A stretch of 64,000 nt of DNA from NCBI RefSeq assembly GCF_050948175.1, contig NC_135206.1, positions 1,813,170-1,877,169 on the forward strand, written 5' to 3'. Source of the stretch: Xylocopa sonorina. Lineage: Eukaryota > Arthropoda > Insecta > Hymenoptera > Apidae. Below, piece by piece: positions 48,780 to 60,653 of this stretch (within the stretch, counting starts at the first letter, position 1; every line of letters begins with the position of its first letter). Below the pieces are notes generated by a model. It was not told where the DNA came from. It worked only from the letters and a program-made list of their open reading frames with translations, and ran no database searches. The position numbers and the translations under genes are program-made.

Positions 48780-50060
48780 CAAATAATGGAGGGAATTGTA
48801 AAATATATTGATCTACTTATATACTATTTCAATAAAAAATTGGTATACAATTTTCTATTTGTTGTTTTCTGTATACAACGAGCCTTAAATCTCAATTTTT
48901 TAATATTATGTATATCTATCAGAGCAGTCAAATGTCCGTTTTTTGGACTCTGATTGAAAATAAGACGTTTTCTGAACGAAACAAGTTCTAAATTTCAATT
49001 TTTTAATATTATATAAATCTATCAGAGCGGTCAAATGACTGCTTTTGAGACTTTAGTAAAAAGTAAGACGTTTTCTGAATATAACAAGCTTTAAATTTCA
49101 ACTTTTTAATATTATATATATCTAGCAGAGTGATCAAATGACCGCTCTTGGGATTTTAATAAAAAGTAAGACGTTTTCTGAAAACAACAAGCTTTGAATT
49201 TCAACTTTTTTAATACTAAACTTAAAATTAAGTGTAACAAGCTTTAAATTTCAACTTTTTAATATTATATAAATCTATCAGAGCGGTCAAATGACTGCTT
49301 TTGAGACTTTAGTAAAAAGTAAGACGTTTTCTGAATATAACAAGCTTTAAATTTCAACTTTTTAATATTATATATATCTAGCAGAGTGATCAAATGACCG
49401 CTCTTGGGATTTTAATAAAAAGTAAGACGTTTTCTGAAAACAACAAGCTTTGAATTTCAACTTTTTTAATACTAAACTTAAAATTAAGTGTAACAAGCTT
49501 TAAATTTCAACTTTTTAATATTATATAAACCTATCAGAGCGGTCAAATGACTGCATTTGAGACTTTAATAAAAAGTAAGACGTTTTCTGAATACAACAAG
49601 CTTTGAATTTCAACTTTTTTAACACTAAACTTAAAATTAAGTGTAACAAGCTCTGAATTTCAATTTTTTAATATTATATAAACCTATTAAAGCAGTCAAA
49701 TGACCGCTTTTGAGACTTTAATTGAAAATAAGACGTTTTCTGAATATAACAAAGCTTTAAATTTCAACCTTTTAATACTAAACCTATGAGAGCAGTCAAA
49801 TGACTGATTTTGGCTGAATTCGACTTAAATCGAAAATGTTTTTTGATTATTAAATGACAATTATTTTGTACTTTATTCATCAAGATAAATTCTGTATTAT
49901 TTATATGTATGTTACCATTTATGCATCTCAACTAAAAATACATAAAAATAACTAAAATTTCCTTCTTCTATTAGTACATAAACAGTAAATAAAGGAGAGA
50001 ACTGTAGAATATTGATCTACTTATACTATCTTGATAAAAAGTTGGTATATACTTTTCTAT
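48780..50060. repeat. Minisatellite between MICOS and MPP6 genes
   Basis: About eight units of roughly 110-240 bp with 'aacaagctttaaatttcaac', 'atcagagcggtcaaatgac' and 'aaaaagtaagacgttttctg'. One block of about 235 bp is present in two near-identical copies (49000-49230 and 49240-49470). The outer edges (about 48785-48865 and 49985-50065) share 'gtagaatattgatctactta'-type sequence, so the array is bracketed by direct repeats. Confidence 0.88.
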
Positions 50061-50960
50061 CTGACCGTTAAAGATTTCAAGATTTAAACGGTTCGATGAA
50101 ACGAAAACAGATGCGACTAAAAGATCATTAAATTCATCTGCATTTATCTGTTCCTAGTATTATACTATATATATATACTATATGTTTTTCGTTTATAAGT
50201 ATGAACAAATGTAAACATTTGAATAAACCGATAATGAGACAAAAAGTCTAAAATTTTGTAGAACACCATTTTGTATATGTTTAATTAATTATCCTATTAT
50301 ATTTAATCTATAATCAATATCACTTAATACACAATCATAATTATTCTATTATTATATACATCATTGTAATTATATTCTATTACATTTAATATATTCTTTT
50401 TACAATGATATCATATTGTTTCCATCATATCTGCGCTACAATAAAAAATAATAATATATATATTATTATTTATTACTAATATATATATTATTATTTATTA
50501 CTAATATATATTATTATTTATATTATAATAATATATATATTATTATTTTTTAATCTATATTTTTTTAATAAATAAAAAATAAAAAAATTTTTTAAATAAA
50601 ATTATTATGAAATAATTATAATATATGGGATAATAGATTACAGATTAAAATAATATCTAATAATAATATATACACCTCAATACATGAACACAAATATATT
50701 TATATACATGACAATATTTTATGCGTGTAGACCAATGGCGGCTCATAAACGGAAATTAGTGGGAATGCAGCTCCAGAGAATAGTCTTAAAATCGTTTACA
50801 AGGAAACCAACGTGTGTAAATGAAAAATTTATTCGAAAACTTGACAAGATCCTATTTCTTTACTTTATTATTTGGATTTTCAAACATAATACACGCAGAG
50901 TAAAAGAAAAATAAACCTTCCACTAATACGTCAGAGTCCACACTGCGGGAGCGATCGCGC
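50061..50960. other. AT-rich intergenic stretch without a gene
   Basis: Contains TATTATT simple repeats at 50440-50660. No frame with coding character was found. Confidence 0.6.
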
Positions 50961-50964
50961 TCTT

Positions 50965-51120
50965 CTTCGCGCGCATGCGCATAACTAGCTTAATATACGC
51001 GCGCATGCGCACAGCTTCTTATACTCGCGCATGCGCACAGCTTACTATACACGCGCATGCGCACAGCTTCCTATACGCGCGCATGCGCACAGCTTACTAT
51101 ATGTGCGCATGCGCACAACA
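50965..51120. repeat. GCGCATGCGC minisatellite D, upstream of MPP6
   Basis: Six units of about 28 bp, each GCGCATGCGC plus 'acagcttcttatac'-type spacer. It ends about 210 bp before the MPP6 ATG. Same unit as array C. Confidence 0.92.
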
Positions 51121-51324
51121 GCCAAACACCATATCGTTAAAATCGAAATTTCATTTATCAATGAAAACTGTCGATACATGAACAATCCACATTATCGACC
51201 TCTCTCCGCTCTAGCACGTGTAACGCCAAAGTTGACGTTTCTGACGACACCATTTTATTCGAATTTAATCTGTACGACACGCAACTATTATTGTTCGTTA
51301 TATTTATTTAAAAAAGCCGAGAAA

Positions 51325-52305
51325 ATGAGTTCGAACAGAGCGAAGTTATCGAAAAGTATCTTGGAAATGAAAGTAAGTTGAAGAGGTTAGAATCTTAAAC
51401 ATCACATAAATATGTATAAACTTCACATAACATTAAACATCACATAAAATTTTCTTTCATTTGACTAAATTATCGTTTATTCGATAGTTTATGAAACGAA
51501 CCAAGGAGAAAGTGGAAAAGCAGCAGTTTCAGGAGGAGGGCGAAGAGTATTTTGGAAATGAATTGACAAAGCGTATGAAAAAAGAATCGTAAGTTCTTTT
51601 CAATCATAAACATATTATATTTTGACTAATGCGTTTGCAGTTGATTTGTTTAAATTCAAATTTAGTTTCTGTCTATATTTGAGATCTTCGCCTATCAATT
51701 ATTATATATTAACTCGTTTGCGTCGTTCAAAAAAGTGGAGAATTGCCAAAATTTACTATTGCAATAGCTCGTCTACCTTTTTGCAACTCTAATTACTTCT
51801 TCGCTATTATTCAAATAGTAACTCTCCACTTTTATCAAAACTTTTTGCTTCTACCCAGAAAAATACTTGAATTCTCTTAAAAATAACAGCTTACAATGTA
51901 AACGATTAATTAAACCTAATGAAAAGCAAGAAAGAGCGGACGTTAACCAGTTCCCAAAATTCTGAAACACGTAATTAAAATGATCTGTTTACTTTTGATT
52001 TAAGAGAAAGATTTATTATCGAACCGAGCTACGTGTTCTGCGAGAAGCTGATCGACGGTAGGGTAAGTTTTCAAGGAATGAATCCTGAGATAGAGAAACT
52101 GATGGAGGAAGAACGGAGCAACGAAACCGTTAAAGTAAAACCGAAAGAAGAGGCAGACATATCTGAAGAACAAATGGCTGAGAACTGGAAGAACTATAGA
52201 AAGATCGTAAAAGCTGAGCACAAGAATGAAAGGTCGTTTAGAAAACATAATAAAAGTCACGAACCACGACAGAAGAAACCAAAATTCTTGAAACCTGATT
52301 ATTAG
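51325..52305 (+). CDS. MPHOSPH6: M-phase phosphoprotein 6 homologue, exosome cofactor (three exons)
   Basis: Exons 51325-51372, 51488-51588 and 52005-52305 join in phase to 149 residues, close to human MPP6. MPP6 helps the nuclear RNA exosome and MTR4 process the 3' end of 5.8S rRNA; that is family knowledge. The start has SKSILEMKFMKR, matching the conserved LSKxLLxMKFM motif. The middle has IIEPSYVFCEKLIDGRVSFQ then GMNPEIEKLM, equivalent to the conserved GRMSFxGFNPEVEKLM segment. The end is lysine-rich with FLKPDY. The 48-bp first exon was chosen because it gives this motif and a strong GTAAGT donor. ATTAAA at 52378-52383 may be its poly(A) signal. Its 5' end is duplicated at 48546. Confidence 0.93.
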
Positions 52306-52764
52306 TATTTCTTAATTGTTTGTATATGTATATAGTCGATTTTGATGTACATTTTTTACATAAAAACTATACGTTTAATTAAATAATGTAGTAGTTGGAT
52401 AGTATAGAGGAAATGCGAATAGTTTAGAAGATTTAAAGTACTATAACAATAATGTCTTATATTAACTTATATCTATTATATATATTGTACATTGTAAAAC
52501 TATACGTTTAATTAAATAATGTAGTAGTTGGACAATATAGAGAAAATATGAAGAACTTAGAAGATTTGAAGTATAATAATAATAATGTTTTGTATTCTGA
52601 ATATAAAAGAAATTACCAAACTTATTAATTTTAGTTTGTTTGTACAATAGATATATTAAGCAAATATTTGAATCTAAAATTGTATGAAATATGCGTTAAA
52701 AACGCAGTATAATTTTTTAAATCTACTGCATCATTTTATTTACCATGTAAATTTCAATAATATA
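52306..52764. other. Region between convergent MPP6 and EFHB-like genes
   Basis: Holds both 3' ends. A segment of about 100 bp with 'actatacgtttaattaaat' and 'aatgtagtagttgga' occurs twice (52365-52470 and 52495-52600). AATAAA on the - strand at 52735-52740 serves the EFHB-like gene, 25 bp after its stop. Confidence 0.65.
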
Positions 52765-55700
52765 TTACGAATTCTCATTACTTCTGTCAGAAATTAAATT
52801 ATCATATTGATCAAGCAAGTTTCGAAAAATCTCTATGGACACACCATCACTGCCGCTTCTTTTCGTTCCTTCTTTCCAAAGCAAATCGAAGTTATCGTTA
52901 GAATACTTGACTCCAATGCTTTCGAATATGCTTCGTATCTCTTCCTTACTTCGAAGCTAGGAATATAATTATTTAAAAAATATGAGATTTAAGTGGAAAT
53001 ATTTTTAAACGTACTTTGGAGAGATCTACGTAGCTAAGACCGTGTTTGGTGAAATTGTCTGGGAATATAAGACTGTAAGCGTTATGTTTGTCTAAATCCT
53101 CAGATGAAATTCCTGCTGCTACAATATCTGCGATAAAACAACAAGAATGCGTATACGAAAGCTTGTGCGTAACATTGTTAGCTACGCAGAGTAGTAAAAT
53201 GAGATTCGTATAAAGAATATACTAACTTCTGATATCTATTTTGTTTACTTCTCCTATTGTTGTATTATATGTAGTGCTGTAATGTTGACATTCTGAAGAT
53301 ATCTCTAAAAAAATTGCATAATTCATCACAGCATATTAATTATATGTTTATCTAGTATTTATTTATATGCAAAATAATTAATATTTTTTTTTTTAGTAAG
53401 AAATAAGAAAGTTAAAAAATACTAATAATACTTAAAAATACTAATAGCACGATATTAATAGTACTAGCGTATTAATACATGTTTATCTAGTATTTACTTA
53501 TATGCAAATATGCAAAATAATGATTATTTTTTTTTTTAGTAAGAAACAAAAAAATTAAAAATACTAATAGTACTAAAATAATACTAATAATACTTAAAAA
53601 TACCAATAGTATGATACTAATAATACTAGTATATTAATACATGTTTATCTAGTATTTATTTATAGGCAAAATAATTAATATTTTTTTTTAGTAAGAAACA
53701 AGAAAGTTAAAAAATACTAATAGTGCATTACTTTCTATCTTTGGTAACGTGGGAAAATCATATTTCCAGTTCAGAAGATTTAATAAATCTCTGTATTTTA
53801 CATTTTTTTCTTTACGTATTTCCAGAAGATCTAATAAAGGTGACAACAATGTTTCGTTTATGTATATTTGATATTTAGCTAAAGTAAGAAGAATTTTGTC
53901 CTCTGGTAACACATTTGTACACTTCTGTAAATGGTATACAAAAATGATTGAAATCAGTATAGAAAATATTTTTCAAAAGCTTTTAACTTCGTACAGCAGA
54001 GCGAAATAAATACAAAGCACCTTGTCAAGTGATAATAAATCCTCATAAATATCTGCGAATGGAATTTCAGGAACACGCCTCTTGAATTTCTGACGTAAAC
54101 CATTTATATACTTCAAATAATTTTGTTGCGCTATTACTTCATCGTTTAAAGGGCAATCGCTTAAAATATTTAATTCCTCGGACAGTCCTCTTTTTTCAGC
54201 CACTCTACCGTGTATCATATTCATATACAAATGTGAATTCTTTAAATTCCTGAAAGAATTCAACCGATTAGAAAATGCTACTTTCGATGAAAATAAAATT
54301 TATTAAGTAGTTAACTTTAGAGTTGGTGTTTTTAATATTTCTAAATAAAAATATAACTTTAATTTGCAAGTTACAAATTTCTATTAATAATAAAATCTAT
54401 ATATATTTTAATTTATATTTATATTTATTTTTAATTATTTATTCTTACTTATTATATTTATATGTATTCTTAATTATGAATATTGTTCTTCTGGCTTTTG
54501 ACATTACAGCTAACAAAACTTAAATATAATTCGGATATGATTATAATAGCAGTCATTACTTCACTTCACCAACTCGAGGGTAAGAGCGATCCATAAAATC
54601 TGCTAAATTCGAATTTACTAATGTATTAGAGTCAGCGTTCATCCATGTTAAGAGTCTCTTTAATCGTACACCTTCGGTGTTGCTATTCTTAAATTCTCCA
54701 AAGCAGAAATTCTCATCAAACGGTTTCTTATAGCTAAAAGTATATTTAAAATATTATACTGTACAAATCTAATAAGCAATTCATCATTTCATACTGTCTT
54801 TTAATTTGTTCTGCGGGTAGATAACTATTGTGGCTCTTTTTGTACATCTCAAGAGTAGTCGGCTCCAAACCGTTGGTCTTTTCTACTCTCTCTTTAAGAA
54901 TATCAGCCATAGTTTCTTCTAAAAATAACAGAAAATATATGTTACAAAGAGACACTTTAGAAATGTCTTTGAATTATAAAAATTAGCGAATAGTATTAAA
55001 CTTGAACAAAAATATAGCAACTAATATAGTTTCTATACCAGATTTCAGTTTTCTTCCGAAAGTCACTTCTAACGGATTCATTCCTACTGGAAGATTTGAA
55101 ATCTGATAACGCGTTTTACCAATTTCTTTGTTCCAATAGCTGTTCATCACCGTGTTTCTTAATTCAGAGATGATTGTTTGAAATGGTGTTTCTTGATTTA
55201 ACTGCAAGCATTCTTTTACCTTAAATAGTTAATAAAATACATAATAATCTCATATATTTCCATATTGACTATTATATAAAATATAATATAAAATATTAGT
55301 TATATATAAATAATAGTATATAAAATAATAGTATTATTGTCAGTATCGATTAAGCAATTTTTTAAATGAACTATAAGAAAAGAGAGAATAAGTATAATTA
55401 GTAAAATACATAATAACTTCCTATATATTTCCATATTGATAATTATATATAAAATGTTCTTCTTAATTTAGAGATAATTGTTTAAAATGGTGTTTCTTGA
55501 TTTAACTGCACATTCTGTATACATTCTTTTACCTTAAACGGTTAATAAAATACATAACAATCTCTTACATTTCCATATTGATAATTATGTAAAATATAAT
55601 ATAAAATATTAGTTATATATAAATAATAGTATATAAAATAATAGTATTATTGTCAGTATCGATTAAACAATTTTTTAAATGAACTACGAGAGAAGAGAGA

Positions 55701-56749
55701 ATAAATATAATTAGTAAAATACATAATAATCTCATATATTTCCATATTGACTATTATATAAAATATAATATAAAATATTAGATATATATAAATAATAGTA
55801 TATAAAGTAATGGTATTATTGTCAGTATCGATTAAGCAATTTTTTAAATGAACTATGAGAAAAGAGAGAATAAGTATAATTAGTAAAATACATAATAATT
55901 TCATATATTTCCATATTGATAATTATATAAAATGTGTTTCTTAATTCAGAGATAATTGTTTAAAATGGTGTTTCGTAATTTAACTGCACATTTTGTATAC
56001 AGTCTTTTACCTTAAATGGTTAATAAAATGCATAATAATCTCATATATTTCCATATTGACGATTATATAAAATATAATATAAAATATTAGTTATATATAA
56101 ATATAGTATATTAAATACCATATAAAATAATAGTATCGTTGTCAATATTGATTAAGTAATTTTTTAAATGAACTATAAGAAAAGAGAAAATAAACATAAT
56201 TAGTAAAATACATAATAATCTCATCTCATATTTCCATATTGATGATTATATAAAATATAATATAAAATATTAGTTATATATAAATATAGTATATTAAATA
56301 CCATATAAAATAATAGTATCGTTGTCAGTATTGATTAAGCAATTTTTTAAATGACCTATGAGAGAAAAGAGATAAATATAATTAATAAAATACATAATAA
56401 TCTCATATATTTCTATATATTAACGATTATATAAAAAATAATATAAAATATTAGTTATATATAAATATAATATATTAAATACCATATGAAAATAATAGTA
56501 TCGTTGTCAGTATCGATTAAGCAATTTTTTAAATGAACTACAAAGGAAGTGAGAATAAATAGAATGCTCAAATCTTACGCCAACTATTTCTTTACTCCTA
56601 CGTATATTAGTTAAGCGTATTGGCAACTTTTCTATGCATCTATCATTGTGCTCTAGCAAATTTTTCAACGCTGTAACTTTATCTTCCAAAGAATATTCTC
56701 TAAAACATTCCTTAATATCGGACGCAGGATTTCTGTTAAGTTTTTCCAT
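52765..56749 (-). CDS. EFHB: EFHB/CFAP21-like EF-hand domain protein (eight exons)
   Basis: Exons 56749-56579, 55219-55039, 54918-54795, 54733-54560, 54249-54021, 53924-53732, 53127-53015 and 52956-52765 join in phase to 458 residues. The assignment rests on general resemblance to EFHB: a VGMNPLEVTFGRKLKS-type segment, the middle block with GVRLKRLLTWMNAD, and a C-terminal pair of EF-hand-like helices (LLDLLEIRKEKNVKYRDLLN then LLNWK). The EF-hand loop lacks the usual acidic ligands, so calcium binding is doubtful. EFHB is a microtubule inner protein of ciliary doublets. The protein is shorter than vertebrate EFHB, missing its N-terminal extension. Exon 4 uses the donor GTGAA|GTAATG, chosen because it alone keeps phase. 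Exon 6 and part of exon 5 are copied into WWOX. Structure strong, name less sure. Confidence 0.75.
53262..53725. repeat. Minisatellite in EFHB intron 6, source of the WWOX copy
   Basis: Three units of about 150 bp with 'catgtttatctagtatttac' and 'ttttttagtaagaaacaaga'. Same orientation and flank as in WWOX intron 5. Confidence 0.88.
55220..56575. repeat. Tandem repeat in EFHB intron 1
   Basis: Five to six units of about 200-300 bp with 'gattaagcaattttttaaat', 'gagaataagtataattagta' and 'aataatctcatatatttcc'. Two units also include a fragment matching exon 2 and its acceptor ('tgtttcttgatttaactgca' near 55490 and a similar piece near 55970), so the array began with a duplicated intron-exon border. 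Confidence 0.85.
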
Positions 56750-57236
56750 TGTAAAAGTTGGATAAACGAAATATCAAATGTATAATTGTGTTCACGTATT
56801 CTGTTGTAACCAATATATAAAAACAAAATTACAAAATAATTTTGTAGTAAATTATAAAGCATAAATATTAAGTAATTTTGTAGTAAATTACAAAGTATAA
56901 AGATTAAGTAATTTTGTAGTAAATTATAAAATATAAAGATTAAGTAATTTTGTCATAAATTACAAAATGTAAAGATTAAGTAATTTTGTTTTGTATACAA
57001 GTCTACGTTTCAATTATTCGTACAAAATTGATGTTCTTTTTAAGTTTTGAATTTTCAAATTTCTTTAATCGATTAGAATCGATCTTTACGAGCGTGCCAT
57101 GTGTATATATAGTTGTATTTAGTATAATAAGTCGTGTCATACACTTGTACGAAAAATACAAGTAAGCAGCGACAGATTTGCATAAAAATTGCAATCTTAA
57201 CTTAGATGTAAACAAATTACGCGTTCTAATAACATA
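56750..57236. promoter_or_regulatory. Shared 5' region of divergent EFHB-like and EMC4 genes
   Basis: 487 bp between two start codons on opposite strands, so it should act as a two-way promoter. Three to four units of about 55 bp with 'taattttgtagtaaattaca' lie at 56830-57000. No GCGCATGCGC motif is present here. Confidence 0.6.
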
Positions 57237-60127
57237 ATGACAGCGAATAAGCAAAATATGAGACGATCTAAATGGGCTTTGGATTTCTCTCACAGGTTAG
57301 TAACCTTATCATTCGATAAATATATTTTGTTCATCGACAATCGCGATTATTTTTGAAATTTTCGTCTAGATCGGATTACAGATTGTATAATTTGAATTTG
57401 TAAAGTGTATGCGTTGATAAGAATTATTGTTTATTAATTGGTACATGTTTAGATAATTGAAGGACGTGGAGGTTATATTGGTTTGCTTTATTTACTGTCG
57501 TCTGTTGTTGTATACTACTTTGTTGACCCTTTGCAATCTGCTCCTTTCAGGACGTTAGCAATAGAAACTATTGCTAAAATAATGATACTTTAGGTATAGT
57601 AATTATTGTTAAAATAGTAATATTTTGGGTATAGTAATTATTGCTAAAATAGCAATATTTTAGATATAGTAATTATTGCTGAAATAGCAATATTTTAGCT
57701 CAGAAGCTATTGCTACAATAGCGATATTTTAGCTTGGAAGCTATTGCTATAATAACAATGTTTTAGCTCAGAAGCTATTGTTAAAATAGCAATATTTTAG
57801 CATTATTTTAGCTCGGAAGCTATTGCTATAATAGTAACATTTTAGCTCGGAAGCTATTGCTATAACAGCAATGTTTTAGCTCAGAAACTATTGCTAAGAT
57901 AGTAATATTTTAACAATATTTTAAAAATAACTTCTACTGCTAAAATAACAATATTTTAGCTACAGAAGCTATTGCTAAAATAGTAATATTTTAGCAATAT
58001 TTCAACAATAACTTCTACTGCTAAAATAGCAATATTTTAGCAATATTTCAACAGTAATTTCCTTCACTAAAATAGCAATATTTTAGCTCAAAAGCTATTG
58101 CCAAAATATTAATATTTTAACAATAGAAATTATTACTAAAATAACAATCCTTTAGCTATATAAGTTAATGCTAAAATAGCAATATTTTAGCTCAGAAGCT
58201 ATTGCTAAAATAGCAATATTTTAGCTCAAAAGCTATTGCCAAAATATTAATATTTTAACAATAGAAATTATTACTAAAATAACAATCCTTTAGCTATATA
58301 AGTTAATGCTAAAATAGCAATATTTTAGCTCAGAAGCTATTGCTAAAATAGCAATATTTTAGCTCAGAAGCTATTGTTACAATAGCAATATTTTAGCTAC
58401 AGAAGCTATTGCTAAAATAGTAATATTTTAGCAATATTTTGACAATAACTTCTATTGCTAAAATATCAATATTTTAACAATAGAAATTGTTACTAAAATA
58501 GCAATCTTTTAACTATAGAAGTTAATGCTAAAATAGCAATCTTTTAGCTATAGAAGTTAATGCTAAAATAGTAATCTTTTAGCTCAGAAGCTATTGTCAA
58601 AATATTAATATTTTAACAATAGAAATTAGCACTAAAATAACAATCCTTTAGCTATATAAGTTAATGCTAAAATAACAATCCTTTAGCTATAGAAGTTAAT
58701 GCTAAAATAGTAATCTTTTAGCTATAGAAGTTAATGCTAAAATAGCAATCTTTTAGCTCAGAAGCTATTGTCAACATATTAATATTCTAACAATAGAAAT
58801 TATTACTAAAAGAACAATCCTTTAGCTATATAAGTTAATGCTAAAATAACAATCCTTTAGCTATAGAAGTTAATGCTAAAATAGTAATCTTTTAGCTATA
58901 GAAGTTAATGCTAAAATAGCAATATGTTAGCTCAGAAGCTATTGTCAACACATTAATATTCTAACAATAGAAATTATTACTAAAATAACAATCCTTTAGC
59001 TATATAAGTTAATGCTAAAATAACAATCCTTTAGCTATAGAAGTTAATGCTAAAATAGTAATCTTTTAGCTATAGAAGCTATTACTAAAATAGCACTAGT
59101 TTCTATTGCTAATGTCTCTCAGCAATAGAAAATTTTCACTTCAACAGAAAACCCCTTGAAAACATGCATTTCTTAAAAAGCTACGATGGAATAAGTTTTA
59201 CCTCCGTAATCACCAATCACTGTTCTTGTCCCTTCAGAGAGGGCATCCGAGTGCAAAGAGTTAAAGTATACAAAAATATTAAAACATTTATTAGAAATAT
59301 TAATTCAGAAGAATGTTCCAGTCTTCTTCAAATTTCTCAAACAGAACAATGTAATTTTAAAAATATTAATTCAGAGGAAAGTTCCAGTCTGTTTTGAATT
59401 TCTCAAACAGAACAATGTAACTTTAAAAATATTAATTCAGAGGAAAGTTCCAGTCTGTTTTGAATTTCTCAAACAGAACAATGTAACTTTAAAAATATTA
59501 ATTCAGAGGAATATTTCAGTCTGTTTCGAATATCTCAAACAGAACAATGTAACTTTACAATTCTTTTTTATAGAAACAAGCAAGACAGAAATGCAGATAT
59601 CACCTCTCCGCCTGGTTACACACCTGCTGTAGCCTTGTTTCACGCGGTAGACTCGATTAGAGAATCGGATTCCAATCATTTGGTAATTAAAAAGTCATGG
59701 GAGCTAGCGTTGAGCCCCTTCAAACAAGTCGCGATGAACTTATTTATAATGTACATGGCTGGTAATTCCATATCGATATTCCCTATCATGATGGTCGGAA
59801 TGTTGATTATCAGACCGGTGAAAGCTTTATTCACTCTTCAACAAAGTGAGTGCGCAGTGTTCATGTTACACGATGAAATAACAATATATAACACGGTTAC
59901 AATAAGTAAACCTTCGTTTCTTCTTTTCAGCGTTTAAAGTAATCGAAGGAACTCACACTTTCGTGCAGAAATTCGTATACTTTCTGGGACAGTTGGTAAA
60001 TATTGCACTGGCGCTGTACAAGTGTCAGTCGATGGGATTACTTCCCACACATGCGTCCGATTGGTTGGCGTTCGTAGAGCCACAAGCACGGTTGGAATAT
60101 TCTGGTGGTGGATTTACATATGTATGA
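57237..60127 (+). CDS. EMC4: ER membrane protein complex subunit 4 (three exons)
   Basis: Exons 57237-57295, 59574-59845 and 59931-60127 join in phase to 175 residues, near the usual length of about 183. EMC4 belongs to the ER membrane complex that inserts tail-anchored and multi-pass proteins. The N-terminus has RRSKWALDFSH, then the cytosolic stretch ends in KSWELALSPFKQVAMNLFIM. Two hydrophobic segments follow: YMAGNSISIFPIMMVGMLII and, after a loop, LGQLVNIALALYKCQSMGLL, with the conserved PTHASDWLAF and a C-terminal SGGG. The 2.3-kb first intron is almost all tandem repeat. It converges with STMP1; ATTAAA at 60249-60254 is a likely poly(A) signal. Confidence 0.95.
57545..59110. repeat. 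Palindromic TAGCAATATTTTAGC-type satellite in EMC4 intron 1
   Basis: Same units as at 39640 and 41755. Longer blocks are repeated, for example the stretch with 'caatcctttagctatataag' appears five times. Its right flank is non-repetitive and matches the flank at 43255-43370. Confidence 0.9.
59265..59560. repeat. 65-bp tandem repeat before EMC4 exon 2
   Basis: Four units with 'ttaattcagaggaaagttcc' and 'tctcaaacagaacaatgtaa'. The array stops about 20 bp before the acceptor at 59573 and does not include it. Confidence 0.88.
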
Positions 60128-60245
60128 TACAAGACGTAATTATTTAAGTGACGAATACATACGTTCACACTAATTTCTGCTGTAAATTTAGACACATTTT
60201 ACTTTCTCGTTCAGATTATGAAATCGTTCACATTATGCAAAATGT

Positions 60246-60254
60246 TTTATTAAA
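60246..60254. terminator. Overlapping poly(A) signals of EMC4 and STMP1
   Basis: The sequence TTTATTAAA gives ATTAAA on the + strand (for EMC4, 122 bp after its stop) and AATAAA on the - strand (for STMP1, 111 bp after its stop). One 9-bp site may end both convergent transcripts. Confidence 0.5.
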
Positions 60255-60361
60255 GTAAAATTAAAAAAATTATTACATGTTTACATACACTTATGTACAG
60301 TCGATTGCATTAAAACATAATCTGCAAACATAATCGTTACGTAAAATTGTCGCTGACTCGG

Positions 60362-60653
60362 TTACTTCTTTTTATATTCGTCCGCAAATTCCTTTATCCG
60401 TTCTATTATTTTAGAGGGCTCGTCCACGCGTGGCACCTGAAACGAATTACGCCGAACGTTAATTAACGCACGATACTTTGTAAGATACCGTGATTTTGAA
60501 ACGTACCTCGTAGTTCTGGGTAATGTACATGCCGGCGTAAACTCCAATGCTGAAAGTTAGCTAAAAATATAACATTACACAGGATTTTACAGTGTTATTT
60601 CAGAAGTAGATTCTTTTTAGATAAATAACTGGTTATACCAAAAACTTGAGCAT
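60362..60653 (-). CDS. STMP1: Short transmembrane mitochondrial protein 1 (three exons)
   Basis: Exons 60653-60639, 60560-60507 and 60436-60362 give 47 residues, exactly the length of human STMP1. The sequence starts MLKFLLTFSIGVYAGMYITQ and continues NYEVPR, matching the family pattern of one N-terminal membrane helix with GxxxG-like spacing, then GMYxAQNY(D/E)(V/I)P and a charged lysine-rich tail. The family is a microprotein of the mitochondrial inner membrane linked to respiratory complex function. The first coding exon is only 15 bp; it was accepted because it supplies the ATG and a GTATAA donor and keeps phase. A gene this small is easily missed by automatic annotation. Confidence 0.88.
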
